NCBI GenBank assembly: GCA_036794825.1
Contig: DAIRGA010000001.1
Span: 62,001 to 126,000, forward strand
Source of the DNA: RZYY01 sp036794825
GTDB taxonomy: Bacteria; Bacteroidota; Bacteroidia; Bacteroidales; 4484-276
Length of the DNA: 64,000 bases
Reading direction: 5' to 3'
The translations under genes and the position numbers were made by a program. Shown here piece after piece: positions 46,367-55,266 of the stretch; the first letter of the stretch is position 1, and every line of letters begins with the position of its first letter. The notes below the pieces were generated by a model. The model searched no databases, had not been told where the DNA came from, and saw nothing but the letters and a program-made list of their open reading frames with translations.

Positions 46367-47800
46367 TTACTTGCTCAATCCCATTGCGATCTTCATTCTT
46401 TTTGGAATGTCGGTGATATCGTAGTATCCTGTGAATTTTTCATGCCCCTGACCGATGGCAAATACCGGCACGGGAGTTCCTGTATGCGACCAGGTGGTCC
46501 ATCCCAGTCCGGCTTTGTTGTTCAAAATACGGGTAGCGGCAGCAACAACAGGATTTCCACCGCCAAACTTCAGTTCTTTTTCTATTTCAGCCATCTGAAG
46601 TTCTCCTTTCCAGACCTGCCATGCTTCATACAAAAGTTTGTTTTCATATTCAGTGAGCATCAGACCACCCTCGCCACCAAGACCATAGTACTGGGTTATC
46701 ATTTTCATTGCCACCTCGAATTTCTGGTTTTCGGTAATTTTCATCACCGAATCAATTAAATAGTTAAACCTTTCTGAAGAGACCTTTTGCAGCTGCAGCA
46801 ACCCCAGGTCGGTATCATATTCTTTGCCAGCCCACCCAAGCGTAAGCCCTCCGGTTTCATGGTCGGCAGTAACGATTATGAGTGTTTCGTCAGGATGTTT
46901 CAGGTAGAACTCAACAGCACGTTCAACGGCATCCGAAAGCCCCTTAATATTTTGGATTGCTGAGGCGCCATCGTTGGCATGCGATGCCCAATCGAGATTT
47001 CCCTCTTCTGCCATAATGAAAAATCCCTCATCACCATATAGCAACTCAATGGCTTTTTCGATAAAGCGACTTAGGGGAATATCGGTTTCACCCTGATCTA
47101 TCACAAATTGCTGTGAAGCCGACTTTGTAAGGAAATTGCTCGTGGCAATCACCTGCTGAACTCCCGGTGTAAGCGCATTCAGCTCTTCTACACCCCGGGA
47201 AACCCGGTAACCTGCCTGCCCGGCAAGGAGGTACAAATCGGGCTGATCGTTATTCTTTCCTGTGAATTTATTAAAACCACCGCCCCCAAAAAAGTCGAAT
47301 CTGCTGTTGATGAGATCAAGGCCGATTTCGTAATAATTATTCCTGTCGGGTTGATTTGCATAAAACACTGCTGGTGTAGCATGGTTGATACTCACATTGG
47401 ATATAATACCCACTTTGAATCCTTTCTCTTTGGCAATTTTTGCAATGGACGTGAGGTTTTGGGTTCTTTTGCCATCCATCGAAATGGTGTTGATGGTGGT
47501 TTTCTGACCGGTGGCAAGAGCGGTGCCGGCAGCGGCTGAGCCTGTTATCAGCCGGTTCAGGGCGTGGTTGTTGGCAAATCCTGTGGTAGGAAAAGTGCTG
47601 AAGCTCAGTTTTTCGTAGCCAATTTCCTGTTTTTTGGCAGCCAGGTAGGCTTCGGTGGCAGCTACATGGGTAATGCCCATCCCGTCGCCAATGAAATAAA
47701 ACACGTACTTTGCCTGCTGCGCCTGGAGTAATCCTGAACTAAAAAGTAAAAAGTAAACCGAAAAAATCAGAATCCTGATGGTGTAGGTAAAGCCTTTCAT
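46367..47800 (-). CDS. Alkaline phosphatase (PhoA family)
   Basis: The 477-residue exported enzyme is a metal-dependent phosphomonoesterase. A signal peptide (about 1-28; ILIFSVYFLLFSSGLLQAQQ) is followed by YFIGDGMGITHVAATEAYL with metal ligand Asp39, then ITGSAAAGTALATGQKT with the nucleophile Ser88. Later metal ligands are visible in NLDWASHANDG and VTADHETGGL, and a His near the end in WSHTGTPVPVFAIG. Length fits the family. It probably supplies phosphate from organic esters in the periplasm or at the surface. A candidate -7 box lies 80 bases upstream. The fumarase gene follows closely, though a functional link is not evident. Confidence 0.95.
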   Translation of the reverse strand: MKGFTYTIRILIFSVYFLLFSSGLLQAQQAKYVFYFIGDGMGITHVAATEAYLAAKKQEIGYEKLSFSTFPTTGFANNHALNRLITGSAAAGTALATGQKTTINTISMDGKRTQNLTSIAKIAKEKGFKVGIISNVSINHATPAVFYANQPDRNNYYEIGLDLINSRFDFFGGGGFNKFTGKNNDQPDLYLLAGQAGYRVSRGVEELNALTPGVQQVIATSNFLTKSASQQFVIDQGETDIPLSRFIEKAIELLYGDEGFFIMAEEGNLDWASHANDGASAIQNIKGLSDAVERAVEFYLKHPDETLIIVTADHETGGLTLGWAGKEYDTDLGLLQLQKVSSERFNYLIDSVMKITENQKFEVAMKMITQYYGLGGEGGLMLTEYENKLLYEAWQVWKGELQMAEIEKELKFGGGNPVVAAATRILNNKAGLGWTTWSHTGTPVPVFAIGQGHEKFTGYYDITDIPKRMKIAMGLSK

Positions 47801-47879
47801 ATAAAAATGGTTTGTTTATTTGCTAAACGGCAAAACCCGGGAAAGGTTTCATTAAGAAATTGTTAATTGCTGATGGTTA

Positions 47880-47887
47880 CAAAAATA
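47880..47887 (-). promoter_or_regulatory. Putative -7 promoter element of the alkaline phosphatase gene
   Basis: On the minus strand TATTTTTG matches TAnnTTTG; a TTG lies 15 bases upstream, slightly short spacing. It would give a leader of about 75 bases. Confidence 0.4.
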
Positions 47888-47947
47888 GGTGGAAAAAGGT
47901 TACAATACGCCGGAGATGAATATTTTACTTCAAAGCCAGGGGAGTAA

Positions 47948-49450
47948 TTACCTCAGTAAATCGAAGTTGATGGAAATCTCCCGGTTTTCGCGAAAATCGA
48001 ACATAGTAAGTTTCCTGATCTGGAAATAATTGATCCAGTAGTTCTGAAGGCTGCGGATGTAGCTTACCCTTGAATTGTCGCTGTTGATTTGGGAGGTAGT
48101 GAGTTCGGTGATACTGACTTTGTCGAGAAGGTAACGCTGGCGGGCGACTTCGTAGCTTTTTCGGGCGACGGTATCGGATTTGGCGGCAATTTCGAGGCGG
48201 CGCTGCTGCATTTTGAAATCCATCACCTGAAGGAAGACACTTTGGTCAAAATCCACCCTTTCCTGCTCCACGGAAGTACGAACGATTTCCCGGTCAGATT
48301 CAGCCACCTTAATCCTTCCCTTCGCCAGACCCCAGTCGAGAATCGGGATCTGTATACCCAGCACAAAAAGCTGCTGATCCTGAGTATTTTGATACACTTC
48401 ATTCAGCGATGTGGCGCTTTGTGTAAGGCCGTACTGTGCAAAAACGTTGGCGCTGAAGCGGTCGGTGGTTCTGGCCACATTCACCTGCCGGTCGGCTTCG
48501 AGAAGGCGGCGGTCGAATGCCATTGCCTGCGAATTGTTGAGGTTTGCTAACCCGACTGCCTGCTCAGCAGGGATATCGAAAAATGCAACCTGCTCTACCG
48601 GTGGAACCAACTCCATCGGGATGTCGTCCTGCAGCCTGAGGTATGATTTCAACTTAAACATTCTGTCTTCCAGCTCCAGCGCTGAAGTTTCAAAATTGGC
48701 CTGCGCATTCAGAAATCCAAGCTCCAGCTGAAGCAGATCGTTCTCCCCAATTCTTCCTAAGTTGTAGCGACCCAACCCAATCTTGTATAGGGTATCATAG
48801 TAGGCAATGTTTTGTTCAGCAATGTTCTTTTGTATTTGCGACACCAACAGGTTGAAAAAGAGGTTGGTTGCGTTGATCGAGATTTGCTCTACCTCCTCCA
48901 GGTAGCGGCGTTTGGCTTCATTGTAGCGCATCGGATCAATCTTTCTCGACCATTTGTAGGGATTAAATCCGGTAATATTTTGCGAGTATCCGATTACCAG
49001 CGGTGTGGACAGCCATGCGGATGGGTACTGTCCGGATGCGTTTTCAAGGTTCAGATAATCAATTCGCTGGATGCCTGATCTCAAATAAACCTGACCGCCG
49101 GTGAAGCCGACATTCTGGCTTAACGAAAGATCCGCTGAGGTATTGGCAAGGCTTCTCTCTCTGAAAACCTCGCTGCCATCGGGCTGAGTTACTTTTTCGA
49201 TGGCGCGGGTATATCTCGGGACAGTAGCCTCAAGATCGAGCCTGGGGAGCAGCAAAGCCTCAGAAGTGCGCATTTCCCAGAAACTTTTTAAAAACCGGTT
49301 TTTTGCCGACAAGGCATCCGGTGATTGCTGCTGGGCAATATTGATAACATCTTCCAGTGTCAGCTTTTTATATAACTGCTGACCAATTAGTTGAGCACTG
49401 AACAGGCAAAAGAGAAAAGCAACAGCAATATTTCCAGAAAGTAACTTCAT
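47948..49450 (-). CDS. TolC-family outer-membrane efflux protein
   Basis: The 500-residue protein has a signal peptide (about 1-23) and two long alpha-helical repeats characteristic of TolC-like outer-membrane channels. The first opens with LYKKLTLEDVINIAQQQSPD and the second shows QVNVARTTDRFSANVFAQYG and, later, YEVARQRYLLDKVSITELTT. It should form the outer-membrane duct of the tripartite exporter encoded just upstream. Its start is two bases after the permease stop, so they are translated from one mRNA. It ends the long leftward gene run. Substrate unknown. Confidence 0.93.
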   Translation of the reverse strand: MKLLSGNIAVAFLFCLFSAQLIGQQLYKKLTLEDVINIAQQQSPDALSAKNRFLKSFWEMRTSEALLLPRLDLEATVPRYTRAIEKVTQPDGSEVFRERSLANTSADLSLSQNVGFTGGQVYLRSGIQRIDYLNLENASGQYPSAWLSTPLVIGYSQNITGFNPYKWSRKIDPMRYNEAKRRYLEEVEQISINATNLFFNLLVSQIQKNIAEQNIAYYDTLYKIGLGRYNLGRIGENDLLQLELGFLNAQANFETSALELEDRMFKLKSYLRLQDDIPMELVPPVEQVAFFDIPAEQAVGLANLNNSQAMAFDRRLLEADRQVNVARTTDRFSANVFAQYGLTQSATSLNEVYQNTQDQQLFVLGIQIPILDWGLAKGRIKVAESDREIVRTSVEQERVDFDQSVFLQVMDFKMQQRRLEIAAKSDTVARKSYEVARQRYLLDKVSITELTTSQINSDNSRVSYIRSLQNYWINYFQIRKLTMFDFRENREISINFDLLR

Positions 49451-49452
49451 AG

Positions 49453-50769
49453 TTATTCATGTCTGAGTGAGGTAACTGCATCCTGTCCGGCAGCTTTGCG
49501 GGCAGGCATCAGGCCGAAAATGATACCCACCGATGCTGCAACGCCAAAAGAAACAACAATGGAAAACATGGATACAATGGTTAAAATGCCGGTGGTGGTG
49601 GTGATGATGCTTGCCAGGATCACACCAAGAAGAATCCCGATAAACCCGCCGGTTATACTGATAATGGTTGCCTCGGCCACAAACTGGAAAATGATATCAT
49701 TTCGCCTGGCGCCAATGGCTTTTCTCAGCCCGATCTCGCTGATCCTCTCCATCACCGAAGCCAGCATGATGTTCATGATTCCGATACCACCTACAATGAG
49801 CGAGATGCTGGCAATGGCTCCGAGCACTATGTTGAAGATATCTTTGGTACGTTGCTGCTGTTTGAGCAAAAGCTCGGGAATGATAATGTTGAAATCATCT
49901 TCGCCGTTGTGGCGCCTGAGGAGCATGCGTTGAATTACAGCAGCCGTAGCCGTAAGTTGTTCGCTGTCTTCCATTTGAACAATAAGCTTGTCCAGTTGGT
50001 TGGTGTTGTCGAAGGATTGTGAGTCGTTGTTGGGATTCATGCTGGCGCGGGTTATCAGTGAGCGGTTGCGGTAACGAAGCAACACGGTTTTGATAGGTGC
50101 AAAAACCGTATTGTTAAACTCGCTGACTCCCATCGTTTCGGTTGCTGATTTTGTCACCACACGCGACTTGGTAACTCCGATCACCTCCAGCCAGATGTCG
50201 CCGCATTTGATCTTTTTTCCGATAGGATTTTCCTGTTTGAAATATTTTGCCCGAATATCCGGCCCAATGATACAAACCGGGGCGCCGTGTTCAAGCTGCC
50301 ACGCCGAAAACATTTCTCCTTCAAATAATTCGAGATTGTAAACAGCGAAAAAATCAGGCTCTACTCCTGAAAAGCGTGCATTTCCGCGGGTTCCTGATTT
50401 TACCACAAAAGTGTTGTACACCACCTCCGGGCTTATTCTTTGCACGCCGGGAACAATTGACCTGATACTTTCAGCATCGGTAAGCGTCAATCCTGGCGAG
50501 TACTTTTTTCTTACCTCAACAGCATCTTCTGCTTCCTGTGTTTCCTGAGATTTGTTTTCATCGGTTATTTTTGGAGTGATTACGATGTTGTTTACCCCCA
50601 CCATGCGAATCTGCTCAAGGATTTCCTGCTGGGCGCCGTTACCAATGGCCATCATAGCGATAACAGCCGCCACCCCGAAAATGATACCCAGGGCTGTAAG
50701 TACCGACCGGAATTTGTTGGTAAATACAGCTTCAACCGCCGAATTCAGGTTATAAAGATGTCGCTTCAA
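49453..50769 (-). CDS. MacB/FtsX-type ABC transporter permease
   Basis: The 438-residue inner-membrane protein has the MacB-type layout: one TM helix near 20-45 (KFRSVLTALGIIFGVAAVIA), a large periplasmic domain (about 50-310) and three C-terminal TM helices (about 315-425), with the FtsX signature ISLIVGGIGIMNIMLASVME and EIGLRKAIGARRNDI. MacB itself is a fusion with an N-terminal ABC ATPase; here that part is absent and no separate ABC ATPase gene is adjacent. It is three bases from the adaptor gene and two from the TolC gene, so the three form an export complex. Substrates of such systems include peptides, lipoproteins and toxins. Confidence 0.93.
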   Translation of the reverse strand: MKRHLYNLNSAVEAVFTNKFRSVLTALGIIFGVAAVIAMMAIGNGAQQEILEQIRMVGVNNIVITPKITDENKSQETQEAEDAVEVRKKYSPGLTLTDAESIRSIVPGVQRISPEVVYNTFVVKSGTRGNARFSGVEPDFFAVYNLELFEGEMFSAWQLEHGAPVCIIGPDIRAKYFKQENPIGKKIKCGDIWLEVIGVTKSRVVTKSATETMGVSEFNNTVFAPIKTVLLRYRNRSLITRASMNPNNDSQSFDNTNQLDKLIVQMEDSEQLTATAAVIQRMLLRRHNGEDDFNIIIPELLLKQQQRTKDIFNIVLGAIASISLIVGGIGIMNIMLASVMERISEIGLRKAIGARRNDIIFQFVAEATIISITGGFIGILLGVILASIITTTTGILTIVSMFSIVVSFGVAASVGIIFGLMPARKAAGQDAVTSLRHE

Positions 50770-50772
50770 AAC

Positions 50773-52023
50773 TTATTCGTTAAAGGGTACAATTTTCAGA
50801 TCAGCATGGTTTTCGGGGATGGTGAGCAATACCTCATCGCCCTTTTTCAATCCTTCGAGGATAATGATTTCGTTGTTGTTGGTCTGCCCGGGCTTTACCT
50901 GTTTTTTTGTGATTCTCATCCCGACCTCTTTGAACACATAACTCACGGAATCGTTGCTGTGAAGGGCTTCGATGGGAATGAACAGCACGCTGTCAATTTG
51001 CTCAGTGATGATGATATTTTTGGTGGTCATTGCAGGCCGCATAATCGTGTCGGATTCGTTCACACTGATAACTACTTCGAAAACTTTAGCGTCCGATCCG
51101 GGGCGCTGCTCGCCGATATTGGCCACTTCGTTCACCACACCGGAGTATTCGCGCTCAGGAAAGGCATCAATGCTGATTTTCACCGGCTGCCCGACCCTCA
51201 CTTTTGAGATATCTATCTCATTCACATATGTTTTAGTTATCATTCTTGACAGGTCGGGGAGAAGCGCCACCACGTTGTCCCAAGAACTCACTGTTGAGCC
51301 TGTTTCCGTTTTTCTGCCCCGCCAGTCGCGCCGGTAAATGATCATTCCTGGTTTGGGAGCATAAACAGTGAATTGCTGGAGAATATCGAGCATTCGCTGA
51401 CGTCGCCGCCGCGCTTGTTCGAGCGTTGCAGAAACCTCCTGCATCTCTGCTTTGGATTTCTCGAGCCTGAGCGAATAATTTTCAACAGCCTGGTCGTAAG
51501 CACGCCGAGCTTTATCAAGATTGATCTCCTCCTGGCGCTGCACGGCCGGAGGTTCGTATCTGGATTGTTCTACTTTGATCTGCTGCTCTTCGAGGCCGAA
51601 TTTCAGGTTGATGAGATCGTTGCGGGCAGCTCTAAGATTGAGCGAAGTGTCGAGCATCGTTTTAGTGTATTGCGACTCGAGTTTTTCAAGCTCACTTTCC
51701 AGATCTTTGAGCTTACTCATTACCTCGGTTTGATCGAGTGAGGCAACAAAATCGCCGGAATCAACGAGTGTCCCCTCCGGAATTAGCTGATTGATCCGGA
51801 TGTCGCTCCAGATCTGCAACGAGCGCAGATTTTCGGGTCCGTATATGTTCTCCGAGCTTTTGGCTTCCAGCTCACCGGTAGTACTTACATCCACAATAAA
51901 CTGCCCGAATTTCACCGGAACCTTTACTGATTCAACCTTTGTGGGGTCTTTTCGGGTAAAATACCAGACGACCACAATCAGCGCCAAAGCCGAAAGGATG
52001 AAAATGAGCAGCTTCTTGTTCAT
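50773..52023 (-). CDS. Periplasmic adaptor (HlyD/MacA-like) of the MacB-type exporter
   Basis: The 416-residue protein has an N-terminal membrane anchor (LLIFILSALALIVVVWYFT). A split lipoyl domain (about 65-90: INQLIPEGTLVDSGDFVAS) encloses a long helical hairpin (about 95-215, rich in Glu/Arg/Leu), then the second lipoyl half (TVYAPKPGMIIYRRDW), a beta-barrel and a membrane-proximal domain (about 300-410; VLFIPIEALHSNDSVSYVF, ILEGLKKGDEVLLT). It bridges the permease and the TolC channel. The MoxR gene ends seven bases upstream. The helical hairpin is long enough to contact TolC. Confidence 0.93.
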   Translation of the reverse strand: MNKKLLIFILSALALIVVVWYFTRKDPTKVESVKVPVKFGQFIVDVSTTGELEAKSSENIYGPENLRSLQIWSDIRINQLIPEGTLVDSGDFVASLDQTEVMSKLKDLESELEKLESQYTKTMLDTSLNLRAARNDLINLKFGLEEQQIKVEQSRYEPPAVQRQEEINLDKARRAYDQAVENYSLRLEKSKAEMQEVSATLEQARRRRQRMLDILQQFTVYAPKPGMIIYRRDWRGRKTETGSTVSSWDNVVALLPDLSRMITKTYVNEIDISKVRVGQPVKISIDAFPEREYSGVVNEVANIGEQRPGSDAKVFEVVISVNESDTIMRPAMTTKNIIITEQIDSVLFIPIEALHSNDSVSYVFKEVGMRITKKQVKPGQTNNNEIIILEGLKKGDEVLLTIPENHADLKIVPFNE

Positions 52024-52030
52024 AAAAGGA

Positions 52031-52999
52031 TCAATCTTTTAAAAATTCGTTGATGATCTTTTCGATGGTAATTCCTTCGGCCTCAGCCTTGTAGTTGCGC
52101 ACAATCCTGTGTCGCAGGATAGAGGTGGCCACGCTCTTCACGTCTTCGATGTCGGGTGAATATTTTCCATTGATGGCTGCGTGGCACTTGGCCCCAACAA
52201 TCAGGTACTGGGATGCGCGCGGACCGGCGCCCCAGGTCAGGTATTCGTTAGCCCAGGGATGCGATTCTTTGCGGTGAGCGCGGGTTTTGGTAGCCAGCCT
52301 TACAGCGTATTCGTAAACATTGTCAGCAACCGGTATTTTCCTGATCAGATTCTGGAAATAGAGAATCTCCTCGCTGCTGATCACTACCTCAGGCTTGCCT
52401 TCATAGGTTGTTGTGGTGGTTTTCACCACGTTGATCTCTTCTTCAAACGACGGGTAGTCGAGCCAGATGTTGAACATAAAACGGTCGAGCTGAGCTTCGG
52501 GAAGCGGGTAAGTTCCTTCCTGCTCGATAGGGTTTTGGGTGGCAAGCACAAAAAATGGCTCAATTAACCGGTAATTTTTTCCGGCAACGGTAATGGACTT
52601 TTCCTGCATGGCCTCAAGCAGTGCCGACTGTGTTTTGGGAGGTGTTCGATTGATTTCGTCGGCAAGAATAATGTTGGCAAATACCGGTCCTTTGATAAAC
52701 TTAAAATCTCGCGACTGATCCAGAATTTCGGTACCGATGATATCCGAAGGCATCAGGTCGGGGGTGAACTGGATGCGGCTGTATGTGAGCCCCAAAACTC
52801 TTGAAACAGTATTGACAAGCAATGTTTTGGCTAATCCCGGCACTCCGACCAGCAAAACGTGTCCTTTAGAAAAGATCGAAATGATTACATTTTTCACCAC
52901 CTCGTCCTGTCCCACTATCACTTTTGCTATCTCCTGCCGTAGCAGTTTTATTTTCCTGCCAAAATCATCAATTGCTTCAACGTCAGATTTGTATTGCAT
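52031..52999 (-). CDS. MoxR-family AAA+ ATPase
   Basis: The 322-residue cytosolic protein is an AAA+ chaperone-like ATPase. Walker A is HVLLVGVPGLAKTLLVNTVS (Lys near 59), Walker B is NIILADEINRTPPKTQSALL, and sensor motifs follow (ATQNPIEQEGTYPLPEAQLD), all as in MoxR proteins. The C-terminal lid contains WGAGPRASQYLIVGAKCHAAI. MoxR proteins usually act with VWA-domain proteins to insert cofactors or assemble complexes; the usual DUF58/VWA genes are absent here. Instead it sits 50 bases after the surA-like gene and seven before the exporter adaptor. A role in export or envelope assembly is inferred from position only. Confidence 0.94.
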   Translation of the reverse strand: MQYKSDVEAIDDFGRKIKLLRQEIAKVIVGQDEVVKNVIISIFSKGHVLLVGVPGLAKTLLVNTVSRVLGLTYSRIQFTPDLMPSDIIGTEILDQSRDFKFIKGPVFANIILADEINRTPPKTQSALLEAMQEKSITVAGKNYRLIEPFFVLATQNPIEQEGTYPLPEAQLDRFMFNIWLDYPSFEEEINVVKTTTTTYEGKPEVVISSEEILYFQNLIRKIPVADNVYEYAVRLATKTRAHRKESHPWANEYLTWGAGPRASQYLIVGAKCHAAINGKYSPDIEDVKSVATSILRHRIVRNYKAEAEGITIEKIINEFLKD

Positions 53000-53049
53000 A
53001 AAATCTTTCTTTTTGTATTGGTTAATGAAGTATTATTTGGGTATTCAGA

Positions 53050-54402
53050 TCAGCGCCATTTGTTTTGGAAGTTGCATGCGCTGTATTTTTCATCAATGCG
53101 GATGTAGGCATTTTTTGAATTAATGCTGATCCAATTTTGTACTATTTCGCTTTTTTTCTTCATCAGCGCCCAGGTTTGAATCTGGTCGTAATCTTCCTCG
53201 AGGTTGGCGCGGTGCGGCTGGGTTCTTTTTCTGAGATAAAGCAGCCGGTAGGCTTCGGCTCCTTCTTCATCCTGCATCAGCACCGGCGTGGAGATTGTTC
53301 CTGTCTCCAGCTTGTCGATCACAAAAAACACCTTAGGGTCAAGTTCTTCCGGTGTCCATTGCGAGCTGCCGTCCTTTGGATTGATAAGGATTCCGGAATT
53401 GTTGCGCGATGGATCGGTCGAAAATTTTACCACTGCATCATCAAAGCTGATGGAATCATTCCGGATAAGCTGTGCAATGCTGTCGAGGTAGATTCTTGCT
53501 TTTTCAAGCTCGTAAGGCGAGACTTTTGGACGCAACAGGATGTGCCGCACCCTCACGAAATCCCCTCTTCGTTCGATGCCCTGGATGATGTGATACCCGG
53601 CTTCGGTTTCAACGATTTCAGAGACTTCACCTGGATCAAGTTTAAAGGCAACAGCTTCAAATTCAGGATACAACTCACCCCTCCCGCGTAATCCGATATC
53701 ACCGCCCTGCCTCGCTGAACCGGGATCCTCAGAATAAATCCTGGCCAAAGCTTCAAAACTGGTTTCGCCATCAACAATTCTTTTACGGTAGCCTGTCAGG
53801 CGTTCTTTTACTTCAAATTTCTCTTCCGGTGTAATCTGTGGTTTCATTATTATCTGCGACACTTCAACTGCTGAAGGGATCAATGGAATACTGTCGCGGG
53901 GGATACTTTTAAAGTATTTGCGTACTTCGGCCGGCGACACTGCAGCAAATTCAGTGATGGATTGCTGCACCTGCTCGATCTTCATCTGTTTGGATATCAC
54001 TTCCCTCAGGTCATTTTTAAAGTCGGCTACCGATTTATCGTAAAACTGCTCCAGCTTTTCCTGCGAACCAAATTGGCTGATAAAGTAACGCATGCGCCGG
54101 TCTAACTCTGAATTCACCTGATCGTCAGTAACTTCAACGCTGTCAATTTCAGCCTGATGAAGCAGGAGTTTTTCGAAAAGCATGCTTTCCAATATCATAC
54201 AACGGGTGGCTTCTTCGCTGGTTTGCACCTGGCTTTGCAATTTCATCTGCAAATATTGCTGCTCGATATCCGAAAGCAAAATGTACTCTTTACCGACCAC
54301 GGCCACCACCTCATCAATTACAACCCCTTGCGGAGTTTGCCCGATGGCTGTTGGGAGCAGAAAAGCCGCTGATAGGATCACAAATAGACTGATTCTTTTC
54401 AT
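53050..54402 (-). CDS. SurA-like periplasmic peptidyl-prolyl isomerase
   Basis: The 450-residue exported protein has a signal peptide (about 1-21), a SurA-type N-terminal chaperone domain (about 25-175; VVGKEYILLSDIEQQYLQMK, LLHQAEIDSVEVTDDQVNSE) and two parvulin-like PPIase domains (about 178-280 and 284-390). The first contains YSEDPGSARQGGDIGLRGRG and GYHIIQGIERRG; the second starts VRVRHILLRPKVS. SurA helps outer-membrane beta-barrel proteins fold in the periplasm. It is the last of three consecutive folding-factor genes and begins nine bases after the lipoprotein gene. Confidence 0.93.
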   Translation of the reverse strand: MKRISLFVILSAAFLLPTAIGQTPQGVVIDEVVAVVGKEYILLSDIEQQYLQMKLQSQVQTSEEATRCMILESMLFEKLLLHQAEIDSVEVTDDQVNSELDRRMRYFISQFGSQEKLEQFYDKSVADFKNDLREVISKQMKIEQVQQSITEFAAVSPAEVRKYFKSIPRDSIPLIPSAVEVSQIIMKPQITPEEKFEVKERLTGYRKRIVDGETSFEALARIYSEDPGSARQGGDIGLRGRGELYPEFEAVAFKLDPGEVSEIVETEAGYHIIQGIERRGDFVRVRHILLRPKVSPYELEKARIYLDSIAQLIRNDSISFDDAVVKFSTDPSRNNSGILINPKDGSSQWTPEELDPKVFFVIDKLETGTISTPVLMQDEEGAEAYRLLYLRKRTQPHRANLEEDYDQIQTWALMKKKSEIVQNWISINSKNAYIRIDEKYSACNFQNKWR

Positions 54403-54411
54403 GAAAGGCGT

Positions 54412-55266
54412 TTAAAAATATTCGAAGTCATTTTTATCTCTGGCCTGCTCATAGATTTTTTGATGCATCTCTCTGATTAACATTTGCTTACGATGATTAA
54501 GAATGACAAGCCTAATATTTTCGCGTGTGTATAAAAACGGAGCGGTATTTCCTTTTAATTTGTAATCAATGAAGTAAATCAGATGGCGATAAGGCTCTTC
54601 CGGGATTTCGACGAAAGGGCTGGTGTCGAGAAAAATCTTTGGATTCTCGATGGTCAGTGGCACTTTTGACAAAAAATGGTTCAACGGAACCCAATCTTCG
54701 GTTACCAGGGAATAGTCTTCGCTGAAATTGATAGCGTAGTAAACCAGTGAGTCCTGGTTGCGGGCAAAGTTTTTCCTGAAAAGTTTAACCATCGGATTCA
54801 ATGCCGGTGAATCGCTTCGCATCTTGATGTAGAAAAACCGGATGATATCATCTTTCAGGACAAAGTTTTCGATGTTTTCGTTGTAGTAATCTTCCAACTC
54901 ACTGTCGCTTATAAGGGTATCAAGGTTTTGGCGCACCAGTTCACTTTCGTAGGCATATATAACCAACGAATTGCGATACTCTTCCAGTTGTCTCGTAAAA
55001 TCTTTCTGCTGACTGGTAAGGTTTTTATCGGCCTGCGATAGTAAAAGCTGATTTTTGATCCAGTTGTTGATGAAACTGCTGATGATGGCCATGCTGTCTT
55101 CTGAAGTGGCATCTGCCGGAACCAGGCCGGCCATATCCGATTCATACAGATATTTACCCATGACTCGCGCTACAGGCTTCTCGCCTCGTACAGGGCGGTT
55201 TTCGCTGCATGAACTGAGAATCAGAAGGAGGAAGACGGAAAGGATGGAAAATTTCAAGACCGGCAA
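54412..55266 (-). CDS. SurA/PpiD-like lipoprotein without a clear parvulin domain
   Basis: The 284-residue protein has a lipoprotein signal ending LSSC (Cys20). Its sequence resembles the N-terminal helical chaperone region of SurA/PpiD proteins (KPVARVMGKYLYESDM, WIKNQLLLSQADKNLTSQQK), but I see no PPIase domain with the usual GG-x-LG or GYH motifs. The gene begins at the base after the stop of the upstream PPIase gene, so the two are probably coupled. It is likely a periplasmic accessory chaperone anchored to a membrane. In many Bacteroidota a gene of this kind lies between two PPIases, but I cannot verify orthology here. Confidence 0.8.
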   Translation of the reverse strand: MPVLKFSILSVFLLLILSSCSENRPVRGEKPVARVMGKYLYESDMAGLVPADATSEDSMAIISSFINNWIKNQLLLSQADKNLTSQQKDFTRQLEEYRNSLVIYAYESELVRQNLDTLISDSELEDYYNENIENFVLKDDIIRFFYIKMRSDSPALNPMVKLFRKNFARNQDSLVYYAINFSEDYSLVTEDWVPLNHFLSKVPLTIENPKIFLDTSPFVEIPEEPYRHLIYFIDYKLKGNTAPFLYTRENIRLVILNHRKQMLIREMHQKIYEQARDKNDFEYF

